Shown: positions 1-8,537 of the stretch, in pieces
How the letters are laid out: each line of letters opens with the position of its first letter
Numbering within the stretch: position 1 is the stretch's first letter
Assembly (NCBI RefSeq): GCF_000373365.1
Contig: NZ_KB891170.1
Span: forward strand, 1 to 64,000
Origin: Parafrankia discariae
GTDB lineage: Bacteria > Actinomycetota > Actinomycetes > Frankiales > Frankiaceae
DNA: 64,000 nucleotides
Direction: 5' to 3'
The notes under the pieces: model-generated
Databases searched by the model: none
Told to the model about the DNA's origin: nothing
What the model saw: the letters and a program-made list of their open reading frames with translations, nothing else
Position numbers and translations under genes: made by a program

Positions 1-169
1 CGTCTGAGAACAGACACATCGCCAACGTCAGATAGGCCGTCACATGGGGTGGGAGTTTCCCGCCCCTGCGCCGCTCACCGACGCCGCAGGCCGCCACCGC
101 CTCGTCCACCGCGTCCCGCGGCACCGCCGTCACCAGCACACCCACCGACACCTGGTCCGGAGTCACCAT
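1..169 (-). CDS. IS4-family transposase, N-terminal fragment cut by window edge
   Basis: The reverse strand encodes 56 residues from an ATG at 169 (GTG at 178 is an in-frame alternative) and stays open to the left edge. The pattern 'VSVGVLVTAVPRDAVDEAVAACG' split by charged residues, then 'LPPHVTAYLTLAMCLFSD', matches the N-terminal domain common to actinobacterial IS4 transposases, where a short dimer-like helix region precedes the DDE core. The catalytic residues would lie outside the window, so completeness cannot be judged. Together with the IS630 element at 1.3-2.25 kb it brackets the methyltransferase gene between two transposase genes. The identification rests on recalled family pattern, not an alignment. 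Confidence 0.6.
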   Translation of the reverse strand, partial: MVTPDQVSVGVLVTAVPRDAVDEAVAACGVGERRRGGKLPPHVTAYLTLAMCLFSD

Positions 170-391
170 CGAAGCCACGAACCGTGACCAAACCACCCAG
201 CGGCACCGATGCCACGCCGCCACGCCGTACCACCCGCCAGCCACGAACAGCGAACATCAACTATTCAAGATCGACTTAAGCTTCACGGCATTGGGCCCTG
301 GCCGATGGTGTTCCAGGCGCTTCGCGTCACGGGACAGATGGCCGTCAAGGCACTCCGTTGGCTGGGGCTGTGCCGCTACAGTTCATGTTCC

Positions 392-1207
392 GTGAGCGAG
401 GCACTGGAGCTGAACCGGGCACGGTGGGACGAGTTGGCACGTCTGCACGGGCAGGACGACTACTACGACGTCGAAGGTTTCCTCGCCGGGCGGTGCGCGC
501 TGTCCGCCCGGGAGCGGGACGAGATGACGGCGGCGGTCGGGTCGCTGTCCGATGTCGATCTGCTCCATGTGCAGTGTCACTTCGGGTTGGGCACCTTGTC
601 CTGGGCTCGGCTCGGTGCCCGTGTGACAGGGCTGGACTTCTCGGGTGTCGCGGTGGAGCGTGCCCGCGCCCTGGCTACCGCGTCCGGTCTCGAAGCACGC
701 TTCGTCCAGGCGGACGCGCAGCGACTTCCGGGTGATCTCGCCGCGTCGTTCGACGTGGTGTTCGCTTCCTATGGGGTGCTGCCCTGGATCGCGGACGTGG
801 CGGCGTGGATGACCTCCGCGGCCACGGCCCTGCGCCCCGGTGGAGTCCTGGTGCTGATCGACGGGCATCCGCTGACGCAGATGATCGATACCGCGGAGCC
901 GGTCCGGTTCGACTTTCCCTACCAGGGTGGAGCGGCACACTGGCTGCCCTCGACGACGTTCTACGCCGACAGCGCCACCCGCCTGCAGACCACGCACACC
1001 GTGCAGTACCCCCACGGCCTGGGCGAGATCGTGACCGCTGCCGTGGCAGCCGGTTTGCGGGTTACCTCACTCGCCGAGTACCTCGACGCCGAGAGCCCCC
1101 AAGGACGCCAGAAGCTGATGGTGCGGGGTCAGGACGGCCGGTGGCGGCTGTTCCTCGCCGGACAGGAGATCCCTATCGAGTACGCTCTGCACGCCCCACT
1201 GCCGTGA
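392..1207 (+). CDS. Class I SAM-dependent methyltransferase
   Basis: This is a 271-residue cytoplasmic methyltransferase of the type that usually begins 'ALxLNRxxWDE' followed by 'YYDVEGFxAG'. Motif I is the variant 'LLHVQCHFGLGTLSWARLGA', followed by the acidic loop 'VTGLDFS', and 'ALRPGGVLVLIDGHPL' forms the post-core strand. I chose the GTG at 392 because family similarity starts exactly there. The frame is open to 209 and has ATGs at 305 and 338, but the extra residues look non-homologous and no good Shine-Dalgarno precedes any option. The substrate is unknown. It sits between two insertion elements with no operon partner, so it may be a passenger or survivor of local rearrangement. Confidence 0.75.
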   Translation: MSEALELNRARWDELARLHGQDDYYDVEGFLAGRCALSARERDEMTAAVGSLSDVDLLHVQCHFGLGTLSWARLGARVTGLDFSGVAVERARALATASGLEARFVQADAQRLPGDLAASFDVVFASYGVLPWIADVAAWMTSAATALRPGGVLVLIDGHPLTQMIDTAEPVRFDFPYQGGAAHWLPSTTFYADSATRLQTTHTVQYPHGLGEIVTAAVAAGLRVTSLAEYLDAESPQGRQKLMVRGQDGRWRLFLAGQEIPIEYALHAPLP

Positions 1208-1290
1208 TCGCTGTCCCGGTTCCGCCGGGCCACCGCTGGCAACCGCAAGCAGGTTAGCTAGCGCCGCAGGTCGCGGATGCTAATTCTCGC

Positions 1291-2250
1291 TAGTGCCGTG
1301 GCCCGATACGTTCACCGACTTTTGTGATCATGCTGCGGTGGGCAGCCGAAGTCAAAGCTCTGGCGTGCGAGATGCCCGCCGCGAGCGGGGCTCCGCTGGC
1401 TCGCTGGATCTGTCCTGAGCTAGCCCGCCAGACGGCAACCAGCGGCATCACTCCCGCGCCGTCGGCGTCTACCGTGCGGCGCTGGCTCGCCGATGACGTC
1501 CTGAAACCCTGGCAGCACCGGTCGTGGATCTTCCCCCGCGACCCGCGGTTCGCCGTGAAGGCCGGGCGCGTGCTGGATCTCTACCAGCGGGAATGGGAAG
1601 GACAGCCCCTCGGCCCGGACGAGTACGTCCTCAGCGCCGACGAGAAACCCGGCGTTCAGGCCCGGATGCGCCTGCACCTGCCGCTCCCGCCCGGCCCCGG
1701 CCGGGCGATGCGGGCCGAGAGCGGATACCACCGGCACGGCACCCCGGCCTACCTGGCCACCTACGACGTCCACCACGTGAGGGTGATGGGCCGGTGCGAG
1801 CCGTCCACCGGGATAAAGCCGTTCACCGCGCTCGTGGACCAGGTCATGAGCGCTGAGCCGTACGCCTCAGCCAGGCGCGTTTTCTGGGTCGTGGACAACG
1901 GAGCCTCCCACCGCAACCGGGCCGCCGCCGCCGACCGCCCGCACAGCGCCTACCCCAACGCGCGGATGGTTCACCTGCCCGTCCACGCCTCCTGGCTCAA
2001 CCAGGTCGAGGTCTACTTCTCCGTCATCCAGCGCACGCTCCTCACCCCCGACGACCTCGAGGGCCTGGACGAGCTCGCCGCCCAGATCCTCGCCTTCGAG
2101 AAGCACCACAACGCCGCGGCCAGGCCCTTCGACTGGAAGTTCACCCGCACCGACCTCAACCAGCTCCTGGCCCGCATCAGGAACCACGACCGGCACGCGC
2201 TACGCCCGCGGGCCGCATGAACCCCGACGAATCAACGGGCGCGACCACTA
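1291..2250 (+). mobile_element. IS630-family insertion sequence (compact)
   Basis: The transposase gene fills almost the whole element. Both sides carry TA: TA at 1291-1292 followed by GTGCCGTGGCCCG, and GCGCGACCAC followed by TA at 2249-2250. The outer ends form an imperfect inverted repeat (GTG......GCCCG). IS630/Tc1-type elements insert at TA and duplicate it, so these are the best termini I can see. The boundaries are inferred from a weak repeat, roughly 12 of 25 positions, and could be off by some bases. Confidence 0.5.
1324..2220 (+). CDS. IS630-family transposase, N-terminally short
   Basis: DDE transposase of 298 residues. The acidic triad is visible as D106 ('SADEKP'), D191 ('VVDNGASH') and E229 ('WLNQVEVYF'), the canonical IS630/DDE_3 arrangement. 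The remaining N-terminus has a winged helix-turn-helix ('PSASTVRRWLADDVLKPWQHRSW'). IS630 transposases normally run about 340-380 residues with another paired-type HTH in front. Here only about 30 bases separate the putative left end from the start codon, so that first HTH is missing. The element may therefore be an internal-deletion derivative that depends on a full-length copy in trans. The catalytic half looks intact. Confidence 0.85.
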   Translation: MIMLRWAAEVKALACEMPAASGAPLARWICPELARQTATSGITPAPSASTVRRWLADDVLKPWQHRSWIFPRDPRFAVKAGRVLDLYQREWEGQPLGPDEYVLSADEKPGVQARMRLHLPLPPGPGRAMRAESGYHRHGTPAYLATYDVHHVRVMGRCEPSTGIKPFTALVDQVMSAEPYASARRVFWVVDNGASHRNRAAAADRPHSAYPNARMVHLPVHASWLNQVEVYFSVIQRTLLTPDDLEGLDELAAQILAFEKHHNAAARPFDWKFTRTDLNQLLARIRNHDRHALRPRAA

Positions 2251-2290
2251 GGGGGGTGACGCATCACCGCCGTGACGGGCACGGCGCCGT

Positions 2291-3163
2291 TCACCGCGCG
2301 TCCGCGCGCGGTGAACGCGTCTCGCTGTCGGCAGTCGTCCAGCTGCTCAGCAGCCGCAGCGCCTCGGCGGTGGCCGAACCGGGCTCGGCGTTGTAGACGC
2401 ACAGCGTCTGGTCCGGGTCACCGGGAGGCTGGAAGGATTCGTACGCGAAGTGCAGATCACCGACCACCGGGTGGTGGTAACGCTTCGTCCCGTGGGTACG
2501 GCGCAGCACCCGGTGGTCGTTCCACCAGATGGTGAATTCCGGCGAACGTAGGGTGAGCTCGCCCACCAGGTCGGCGAGCCGCCTGTCGTGTGGGTGGCGG
2601 CCGGCCTCGAGCCGCAGAATGGCGACCGTCTCCGCGGCGATCTGAGCCCAGTCTCCGACCCTGTCCCGGGCGTCCGGGTCGAGGAGGTAGTACCGGGCCA
2701 GGTTGCGCCGCGGGGCGGGCAGGGCGTCGAAATCGGTCAGGACCGCGCGGGCCAGACCGTTGGCGGCCAGCACGTCGGTGCGCCGGCCCAGAACGAACGC
2801 GGGGACGTGCTCCAACGTCCGCAGCATCAGGTGGAGACCCGGACGGACCCGTTGCGGACCGGTCGGCGCACGGCGGGCTGACGGCGGCCGCGCCAGCAGA
2901 TCGGTGAGATGCTCGCGCTCCGCCGGATCGAACTGCAACGCGCGGGCCAGCGCGTCGACGACCTGCGGGGACGGACCTACCGCCCGGCCCTGCTCGAGAC
3001 GGGTGTAGTACTCGGTACTCACACCGGCGAGGCGTGCCACTTCGTCCCGGCGCAGGCCCGGAACCCGTCGGGGACGGCCGTCCAGTGCCAGCCCGGCCCG
3101 CTCGGGGGTCAGCCGGGCGCGACGGGAACGCAGGAAGTCCGCGATCTCGCTACCACGGTCCAC
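2291..3163 (-). CDS. XRE-family regulator with MmyB-like C-terminal domain
   Basis: Cytoplasmic DNA-binding regulator of 290 residues starting at a GTG at 3163. The N-terminal third holds an XRE helix-turn-helix ('PGLRRDEVARLAGVSTEYYTRLEQGR'). The rest is the MmyB-type ligand-binding domain ('HVPAFVLGRRTDVLAANGLARAVL', 'EFTIWWNDHRV', 'HPVVGDLHFAYESF'). Length and domain order are typical of the large actinobacterial family often found divergent from a short-chain dehydrogenase, which is exactly the case here: a 207-bp gap separates it from the SDR gene. Control of that SDR gene is a reasonable inference. The reading frame continues upstream as an antisense shadow, but homology ends at this GTG. 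Confidence 0.85.
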   Translation of the reverse strand: MDRGSEIADFLRSRRARLTPERAGLALDGRPRRVPGLRRDEVARLAGVSTEYYTRLEQGRAVGPSPQVVDALARALQFDPAEREHLTDLLARPPSARRAPTGPQRVRPGLHLMLRTLEHVPAFVLGRRTDVLAANGLARAVLTDFDALPAPRRNLARYYLLDPDARDRVGDWAQIAAETVAILRLEAGRHPHDRRLADLVGELTLRSPEFTIWWNDHRVLRRTHGTKRYHHPVVGDLHFAYESFQPPGDPDQTLCVYNAEPGSATAEALRLLSSWTTADSETRSPRADAR

Positions 3164-3370
3164 GCACCCAGTGTCTGCCAGCTCGACCGGCGGCGGACCC
3201 CTGCCAGGTGGCCCTGTCCGTACCTGCCTTCCCGGTACCTGCCCGGTCAGGGCCCACTCAGAGCCTGCGATCAGAGGCGCGTGGTGGTGCGCTGGAGACG
3301 TGGCCGGACACGACCCTGAACCGTCCCCGGCCACGTCGCCCCATCTCGCCACAATCGGAAGGTGCGCAGC

Positions 3371-4153
3371 ATGACAGCGACGACGAACATCACCACCAAG
3401 CCGCTGACCGGCCGGGTCGCGGTCGTCACCGGGGCCTCCAGCGGAATCGGCGAGGCCTGCGCCGAGCACCTGGCCCAGCTCGGCGCGCGGGTCGCCGTCC
3501 TGGCCCGCCGGGCCGACCGGCTCGACGAGCTGGTCGCCAGGATCGGGAAGAACGGCGGTACCGCCGTCGCGATCGCTGTCGACGTGACCGACGCCGCCGC
3601 GGCTCACGCCGCCGCCGGCCGGGTGGCGGCCGAGCTGGGCGGCGCCGACCTGCTGTTCAACAACGCGGGCGTCATGCTTCCCGCCCCGATCGAGGAACTG
3701 GCCGTCGACCAGTGGCAGCACCAGATCGACCTCAACATCACCGGGTTGATGAACGTGATCGGCGCGTTCATCCCGCAGCTGGTCACCGCCGCCGGTGAGA
3801 GCGGCGTCGCCGATCTGATCAACACCTCGTCGATCGCGGCGCAGAACATCTTCCCGAACTTCGCCGTCTACGCCGCTACCAAGGCCTATGTGACCCACCT
3901 GTCCCGTCACCTGCGGGTCGAGCTGGGCGCCAAGCACGTGCGGGTGTCGGCCATCGAGCCGGGCATCGTCGCCACCGAGCTGCAGAGCCACGTCACCGAC
4001 GAGGGCGCGCTCCAGTGGCTGGCGGGCTCCAGGGAGACGACGGAGTGGCTCACCGCCCAGGACCTCGCCGAGACGGTCGGTTTCATCGCCGCCCTGCCGC
4101 CGCGCGCCAACATCCAGCAGCTCACGATCATGCCGACCGGGCAGCCCAGCTGA
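3371..4153 (+). CDS. Short-chain dehydrogenase/reductase (SDR)
   Basis: Classical SDR of 260 residues, predicted to be an NADP(H)-dependent oxidoreductase. Visible features are the dinucleotide motif TGASSGIG at residues 20-27, followed by basic residues (ARRADR) after beta-2 that favour NADP; NNAG at 97-100; the serine of 'INTSSIAA'; and the catalytic Y167-x3-K171 ('YAATK'). The start is ATG 3371, with GGAAGG eight bases upstream; a GTG at 3362 overlaps the ribosome site and is less likely. It is divergent from the MmyB-type regulator gene, a common pairing. Its substrate cannot be told from sequence. Confidence 0.9.
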   Translation: MTATTNITTKPLTGRVAVVTGASSGIGEACAEHLAQLGARVAVLARRADRLDELVARIGKNGGTAVAIAVDVTDAAAAHAAAGRVAAELGGADLLFNNAGVMLPAPIEELAVDQWQHQIDLNITGLMNVIGAFIPQLVTAAGESGVADLINTSSIAAQNIFPNFAVYAATKAYVTHLSRHLRVELGAKHVRVSAIEPGIVATELQSHVTDEGALQWLAGSRETTEWLTAQDLAETVGFIAALPPRANIQQLTIMPTGQPS

Positions 4154-4198
4154 CCGACCGGTCAACCCGGCTGACCCACGTCGGGCCCGACCCTCTGA

Positions 4199-4244
4199 TC
4201 GGTTCGTCGGTCTCCCCCGATTCGGTTCGTCGGTCTCCTCCGAT
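4199..4244 (+). repeat. Two tandem 23-bp direct repeats upstream of the peptidase gene
   Basis: Positions 4199-4221 and 4222-4244 are two abutting 23-bp copies (TCGGTTCGTCGGTCTCC.CCGAT) differing at one base. They lie in the 108-bp gap between the SDR stop and the GTG of the prolyl oligopeptidase gene. They could be an operator pair or simply a replication-slippage duplication. Confidence 0.85.
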
Positions 4245-4261
4245 CCTCGCTCCCGCCGCCC

Positions 4262-6352
4262 GTGGTGCCCGCGATCGGGCAGACTTGGGAGGTGGCCGAC
4301 GATGATCCGTACCGCTGGCTTGAGGACGTCGCCGGGGAAGCCGCTCTCGCCTGGGTGCGGGAGCGCAACGCCGAGACGTTCGCCGAGCTCACCCAGTCCC
4401 CCGGGTTCACCGAGATGCGCGCGGACATCCGCGAGGTGCTCGACTCGGATGACCGGATTCCGTACCCGGTCACGCGGGACGAGTACCTCTACAACTTCTG
4501 GCGGGACGCGACTCATCCGCGTGGCCTGTGGCGGCGCACCTCGCTGGCCTCGTACCGCGACGCCGTCCCGGAGTGGGAGGTCGTGCTCGACGTCGACGCG
4601 CTCGCCGACCGCGAGGGGGAGAACTGGGTGTGGCACGGCGCCGACGTGCTGCACCCCGGGTACCGGCTGGCTCTGGTCGAGCTGTCCCGCGGCGGGGCGG
4701 ACGCCTCCGTCGTCCGGGAGTTCGACCTGGTCACCAGGACCTTCGTCGAGGACGGCTTCTTCCTGCCCGAGGCCAAGAGCACGATCGGCTGGATCGACGC
4801 GGACCGGGTCTACGTCGGCACCGACTTCGGCGAAGGTTCGCTGACCTCCTCCGGCTACCCCCGGCTGGTCAGAGAATGGCGGCGCGGCACTCCGCTCGGC
4901 GACGCCGTCACCGTCTTCGAAGGCGAGCCGGACGACGTCTCGGTCGGCGCGTACCACGACTCGACCGAGGGTTTCGAGCGTGACTTCGTCCGCCGCAGCG
5001 TCGACTTCTACCGCACTGACACGTTCCTGCGTGCTCCGACCGGGCTGGTGCGCATCGACGTCCCGGAAGACGCGCACGCCTCGGTGCACCGGGAGTGGCT
5101 GCTCATCACGACCCGGTCGGAGTGGGTCGTCGGCGACGACGTCCATCCGGCGGGCGCCCTGCTCGCCGCCGACTTCGACGCGTTCCTCGCCGGGCGGCGA
5201 GAACTCGAGATCCTCTTCGCCCCGGACGAGCACACCTCGCTCTCCTACCACGCGTGGACCCGTAACCATCTGGTTCTAGCCACGCTGCGGGACGTGAAGA
5301 GCCAGTTCACCGTGCTCACGCCGACCGCCGCGGGCAGCTGGGTGTCGGCGCCGCTGGCCGGCCTCCCGGACGCCGGTTCCGCCGACGTTCTCGACACCAA
5401 CCCCGACGTCGACGACGAGTACTACGTCAATGCCAGCGGCTACACCCAGCCGGCGACCCTGTACCGCGGTGACGTCGGCGCGGAGCCCGAGATCCTCAAA
5501 CAGGCGCCGGCGTTCTTCCCGGCCGACGGCCTGACCGTCAGCCAGTACTTCGCCGGGTCCGAGGACGGCACCCGCGTCCCCTATTTTGTCGTCGGTACCG
5601 GAAAACCCGGGCCCACGCTGCTCTACGGGTACGGCGGCTTCGAGGTCTCACTCACCCCCGGCTACAGCGGTACTGTGGGGCGCGCCTGGCTGGCGCGCGG
5701 CGGCACCTATGTCGTCGCCAACATCCGCGGCGGCGGCGAATACGGGCCGGACTGGCACCAGGCGGCTCTCCGCGAGAACCGGCTGCGCGCCTACGAGGAT
5801 TTCGCCGCCGTGGCCGGCGATCTGGTCGACCGTGGGATCACCACGCCGGCCCAGCTCGGCATCGAGGGCGGTTCCAACGGCGGGCTGCTCATGGGCGTCA
5901 TGCTGACCCGCTATCCGGAGCTGTTCGGAGCCGTCGTCTGCTCGGTGCCGCTGCTCGACATGCGCCGCTACCACCAGCTGCTGGCCGGAGCCTCGTGGGT
6001 GGCCGAGTACGGCGATCCCGACGATCCGGCCGACTGGGCGTTCATCAGGGAATACTCGCCGTACCAGAACGTCCGTCCTGGCCGTCGTTACCCGCCGACG
6101 TTCATCACCACGTCGACCCGCGACGACCGGGTCCACCCCGGGCACGCCCGCAAAATGGTCGCGCGGCTTCGCGAGCTCGGCTACGACGTCCGCTACTACG
6201 AGAACATCGAAGGCGGTCACGGCGGGGCCGCCGACAACGAACAGCTGGCCCACAAGTCGGCTCTGACCTACGAGTTCCTCTGGCGCACCCTCGGCACCGG
6301 TGCGCTGTCGGACGGAGACCGCCCTGCCGCCGGGGCCGATCGGGCCGACTGA
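4262..6352 (+). CDS. S9 family prolyl oligopeptidase
   Basis: Serine peptidase of 696 residues cleaving short peptides after proline. The N-terminal part ('DPYRWLEDV...ALAWVRERN') and central blades form the seven-bladed propeller that filters substrates. The C-terminal alpha/beta-hydrolase domain carries the nucleophile S538 in GGSNGG, the DDRVHP aspartate motif near residues 621-626 and H653 in GGHGG. Length matches the family (about 690-720). There is no signal peptide, so it is probably cytoplasmic. The start is the GTG at 4262; a GTG at 4292 is possible but its ribosome site would abut it. It lies downstream of the SDR gene, separated by the tandem 23-bp repeats. Confidence 0.93.
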   Translation: MVPAIGQTWEVADDDPYRWLEDVAGEAALAWVRERNAETFAELTQSPGFTEMRADIREVLDSDDRIPYPVTRDEYLYNFWRDATHPRGLWRRTSLASYRDAVPEWEVVLDVDALADREGENWVWHGADVLHPGYRLALVELSRGGADASVVREFDLVTRTFVEDGFFLPEAKSTIGWIDADRVYVGTDFGEGSLTSSGYPRLVREWRRGTPLGDAVTVFEGEPDDVSVGAYHDSTEGFERDFVRRSVDFYRTDTFLRAPTGLVRIDVPEDAHASVHREWLLITTRSEWVVGDDVHPAGALLAADFDAFLAGRRELEILFAPDEHTSLSYHAWTRNHLVLATLRDVKSQFTVLTPTAAGSWVSAPLAGLPDAGSADVLDTNPDVDDEYYVNASGYTQPATLYRGDVGAEPEILKQAPAFFPADGLTVSQYFAGSEDGTRVPYFVVGTGKPGPTLLYGYGGFEVSLTPGYSGTVGRAWLARGGTYVVANIRGGGEYGPDWHQAALRENRLRAYEDFAAVAGDLVDRGITTPAQLGIEGGSNGGLLMGVMLTRYPELFGAVVCSVPLLDMRRYHQLLAGASWVAEYGDPDDPADWAFIREYSPYQNVRPGRRYPPTFITTSTRDDRVHPGHARKMVARLRELGYDVRYYENIEGGHGGAADNEQLAHKSALTYEFLWRTLGTGALSDGDRPAAGADRAD

Positions 6353-6545
6353 CGGGGCCTTCCGCCGCCTCTCCGCACCCGGCAGGATCCTCACGGTGCT
6401 CGGGGACAGCGGCTGGTCGGCCTCGGGCCTGTTCAGCGGCGAGGTCGACGCCGTCCTCGCCGACCCGACCGGATGGGTCGAGCACAGCGGCGTCACCTGG
6501 GCGCCCGTGGGGCCGAGGACCTGACAGCCGGCGCCAGACCCGAGT

Positions 6546-6572
6546 ATCTGTTTGCCACATCAGCAAACAGAT
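6546..6572. promoter_or_regulatory. Perfect 10-bp inverted repeat upstream of methyltransferase gene
   Basis: ATCTGTTTGC (6546-6555) and GCAAACAGAT (6563-6572) are perfect inverted arms around a 7-base spacer. It is markedly AT-rich compared with its surroundings and sits 36 bases before the methyltransferase ATG. The AT content and the lack of a following T-run favour a regulator-binding operator over an intrinsic terminator, but either is possible. Confidence 0.6.
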
Positions 6573-6608
6573 TTGGTGGCTGGCCACGTCCTGGGCGAGA
6601 GTGGCCCA

Positions 6609-7289
6609 ATGATCGACGACATCGCGACAGGATCACCCGTGCCCGACACCCGCTCCGCTCTCGACGGGTACGTCGGAGATCCGGCAGTGCAGGCGGAGTG
6701 GGACACGCGGTACTCCGAACGAGAGCAGCTGTGGAGCGGCCGGCCCAACGGCGCGCTCGTGGCCGAGGTCGCCGCGCTCACGCCCGGGCGGGTGCTCGAC
6801 GTCGGCTGCGGCGAGGGCGCGGACGCGGTCTGGCTCGCGCGCGGCGGCTGGGACGTGACCGCGCTCGAGGTCTCCGGCCTGGCACTGGAGCGGGCGGCCG
6901 GGCATGCGCGGGACGCCGGCGTCGCCGTCCGATGGGTCCACGCCGAACTGACCGAGGCCGTGCTCCCGCCCGCGTCCTTCGACCTGGTCTCCGCGCAGTA
7001 CCCGGCCCTGCTGCGCACCCCCGACGCCGCGGCCGAACGAGCGCTGCTCGCCGCCGTCACCCCCGGCGGCCTGCTCCTGCTCGTGCACCACGCGGGAATG
7101 GACACCCATCCGGTACACGACAGCGGATTCGACCCGGCCGACTACGTCTGGCCCGCGATGGTCTCCGCACTGCTCGACGACGACTGGGAGGTGGAGCTCA
7201 ACGAGCAACGGCCGCGCGTCGCACCCGACAGCGGAGCCGGCGCGCACCCCGTCGACGACCTGGTGCTCCGCGCACGCCGGCTACGTTGA
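6609..7289 (+). CDS. Class I SAM-dependent methyltransferase
   Basis: Small-molecule methyltransferase of 226 residues. 'YVGDPAVQAEWDTRYSERE-LWSGRPN' is the start typical of the Methyltransf_25/TehB-like group. Motif I reads 'VLDVGCGEGADAVWLARGG' and is followed by 'VTALEVSGLALERA'; 'VTPGGLLLLVHH' is the post-I strand. ATG 6609 was preferred over an ATG at 6552 because the earlier one would overlap the inverted repeat at 6546-6572. The gene stands alone, and that repeat is a candidate operator for it. Several homologues confer resistance to toxic metabolites or tellurite, but nothing here fixes a substrate. Confidence 0.8.
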   Translation: MIDDIATGSPVPDTRSALDGYVGDPAVQAEWDTRYSEREQLWSGRPNGALVAEVAALTPGRVLDVGCGEGADAVWLARGGWDVTALEVSGLALERAAGHARDAGVAVRWVHAELTEAVLPPASFDLVSAQYPALLRTPDAAAERALLAAVTPGGLLLLVHHAGMDTHPVHDSGFDPADYVWPAMVSALLDDDWEVELNEQRPRVAPDSGAGAHPVDDLVLRARRLR

Positions 7290-7538
7290 GATCCTCCTGC
7301 TCGTTTGGAAAAACCCGGAGTCGACCTAAAGAGGAACTAGGAAATTTCAGCACAAACTACAATTGGCTTCTTCGCAGCTTACCGTGATCTCGAACCTTTT
7401 CGCCTCTTCGTCGCGAGGAGGATGCTCCGCCATTTCGGACACCGCAGATGCGAGGACGCTCGCGCGCCGGGATGCTGAGGGGCACGGCCCGGTTGGCAGC
7501 CAGCCGAACGGGCGGGAACTCGCGGTCGGAGGAGATTT

Positions 7539-8537
7539 ATGCCCGGGAGCCGACGCGCGCCCGGCGATCGGCGCATATCTCGACCATCCGGCGAATCCAT
7601 CGGCTCCGCCGCGGACCGGCCGCGGCGATGGTCCGGGCATCTGACGGAAAAGACCCGGCCGATCCGGGCACGGTTCCGGAACACCGCGGCGGAGGATCTG
7701 ACATCCAGACTGCGGCAGGGTGATCTGATCAACAGTTCGATGAGTCTCGCCGCACTCATTCTGATGATGTTCTTCCCCTTTATTATCGCGTTGGCCGCGT
7801 TGTCGCCGCTACGCCCCGGAGGCGCGGCAGAAATAATCATCAGGCGGATGGGCCTGAACCAGGATGCCGCGGAGGCCGTCGAACGGCTGTTCGCGCCACA
7901 GGACGGGACGGTCCACAACGGCTGGACGGTGGTGGGTGCGCTCTGGTTGATCCTCGGCGGCCTCACCCTGGCCGCGACGGTGCAGTCCGTGTACGTCCAG
8001 GTTTTCCGGGTCCAGCCGCTCGGGCTTCGGGGCATCCCGGCCCAGGTAATCTGGCTCTGCGCGCTCATTGTCTTTCTCGCCGGTGCCACCGGCGCCGGGG
8101 CGCTGCTCACCAGCACCGCTACCGGCCAGATCTGCTACGGCCTGCTCAGTACCACGGGTCTGTTGTTCCTTCTCTGGATCGGCATCAGGGTCCTCACCCT
8201 CGGACGGCTCGGGTGGCGCGAGGCCTGGCCGGCCGCCGCGTTCACGACGGTCGGGCTGACCGGTCTTGGCGTGGTGAGCAGATTTACCTTCTCCGCGTCC
8301 ATCGTCACGAACGAGCGGAACTACGGGAGCATCGGCGTCGTTTTCACGATCCTTTCCTGGCTGATCGGTTTTGGCGTTGTTCTCACCGGAGGGGCGATCG
8401 TCGGAATGTGGTACAATGAGACACGCAGGGCAGCCGCTCACACCAGAGCGGAAAGGCGAGCGGACAAAGGCGTCAGCGACACGGCCGGAGGCGGAGACCC
8501 TGACGTCACCAGGCGTCGGCCCGGGCGTGAACGATGA
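7539..8537 (+). CDS. YihY/BrkB-family inner-membrane protein
   Basis: Polytopic membrane protein of 332 residues of the YihY/virulence-factor-BrkB family. About six hydrophobic helices start near residue 65 ('SLAALILMMFFPFIIALAALSPL') and continue through 'WLCALIVFLAGATGAGALL', 'LLSTTGLLFLLWIGIRVL' and 'VVFTILSWLIGFGVVLTGGAIVGMWYN'. The N- and C-termini are basic and hydrophilic. The ATG at 7539 has a strong GGAGGAG seven bases upstream. Its stop overlaps the next gene's ATG by four bases (ATGA), so the two are translationally coupled. The biochemical role of this family is unsettled; pairing with an exporter suggests an envelope function. Confidence 0.85.
   Translation: MPGSRRAPGDRRISRPSGESIGSAADRPRRWSGHLTEKTRPIRARFRNTAAEDLTSRLRQGDLINSSMSLAALILMMFFPFIIALAALSPLRPGGAAEIIIRRMGLNQDAAEAVERLFAPQDGTVHNGWTVVGALWLILGGLTLAATVQSVYVQVFRVQPLGLRGIPAQVIWLCALIVFLAGATGAGALLTSTATGQICYGLLSTTGLLFLLWIGIRVLTLGRLGWREAWPAAAFTTVGLTGLGVVSRFTFSASIVTNERNYGSIGVVFTILSWLIGFGVVLTGGAIVGMWYNETRRAAAHTRAERRADKGVSDTAGGGDPDVTRRRPGRER

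Noticed and set aside
3164-5269. Very long leftward open frame continuing upstream of the MmyB-type regulator (992 codons in all)
   Set aside because: It is antisense to the SDR and prolyl oligopeptidase genes, lacks any family pattern, and regulator homology begins at GTG 3163.
6353-6524. Short coding-like stretch after the peptidase gene ('GRILTVLGDSGWSASGLFSGEVDAVLADPTGW')
   Set aside because: Good third-base bias but no start or ribosome site of its own and no recognisable family; at most a gene remnant.
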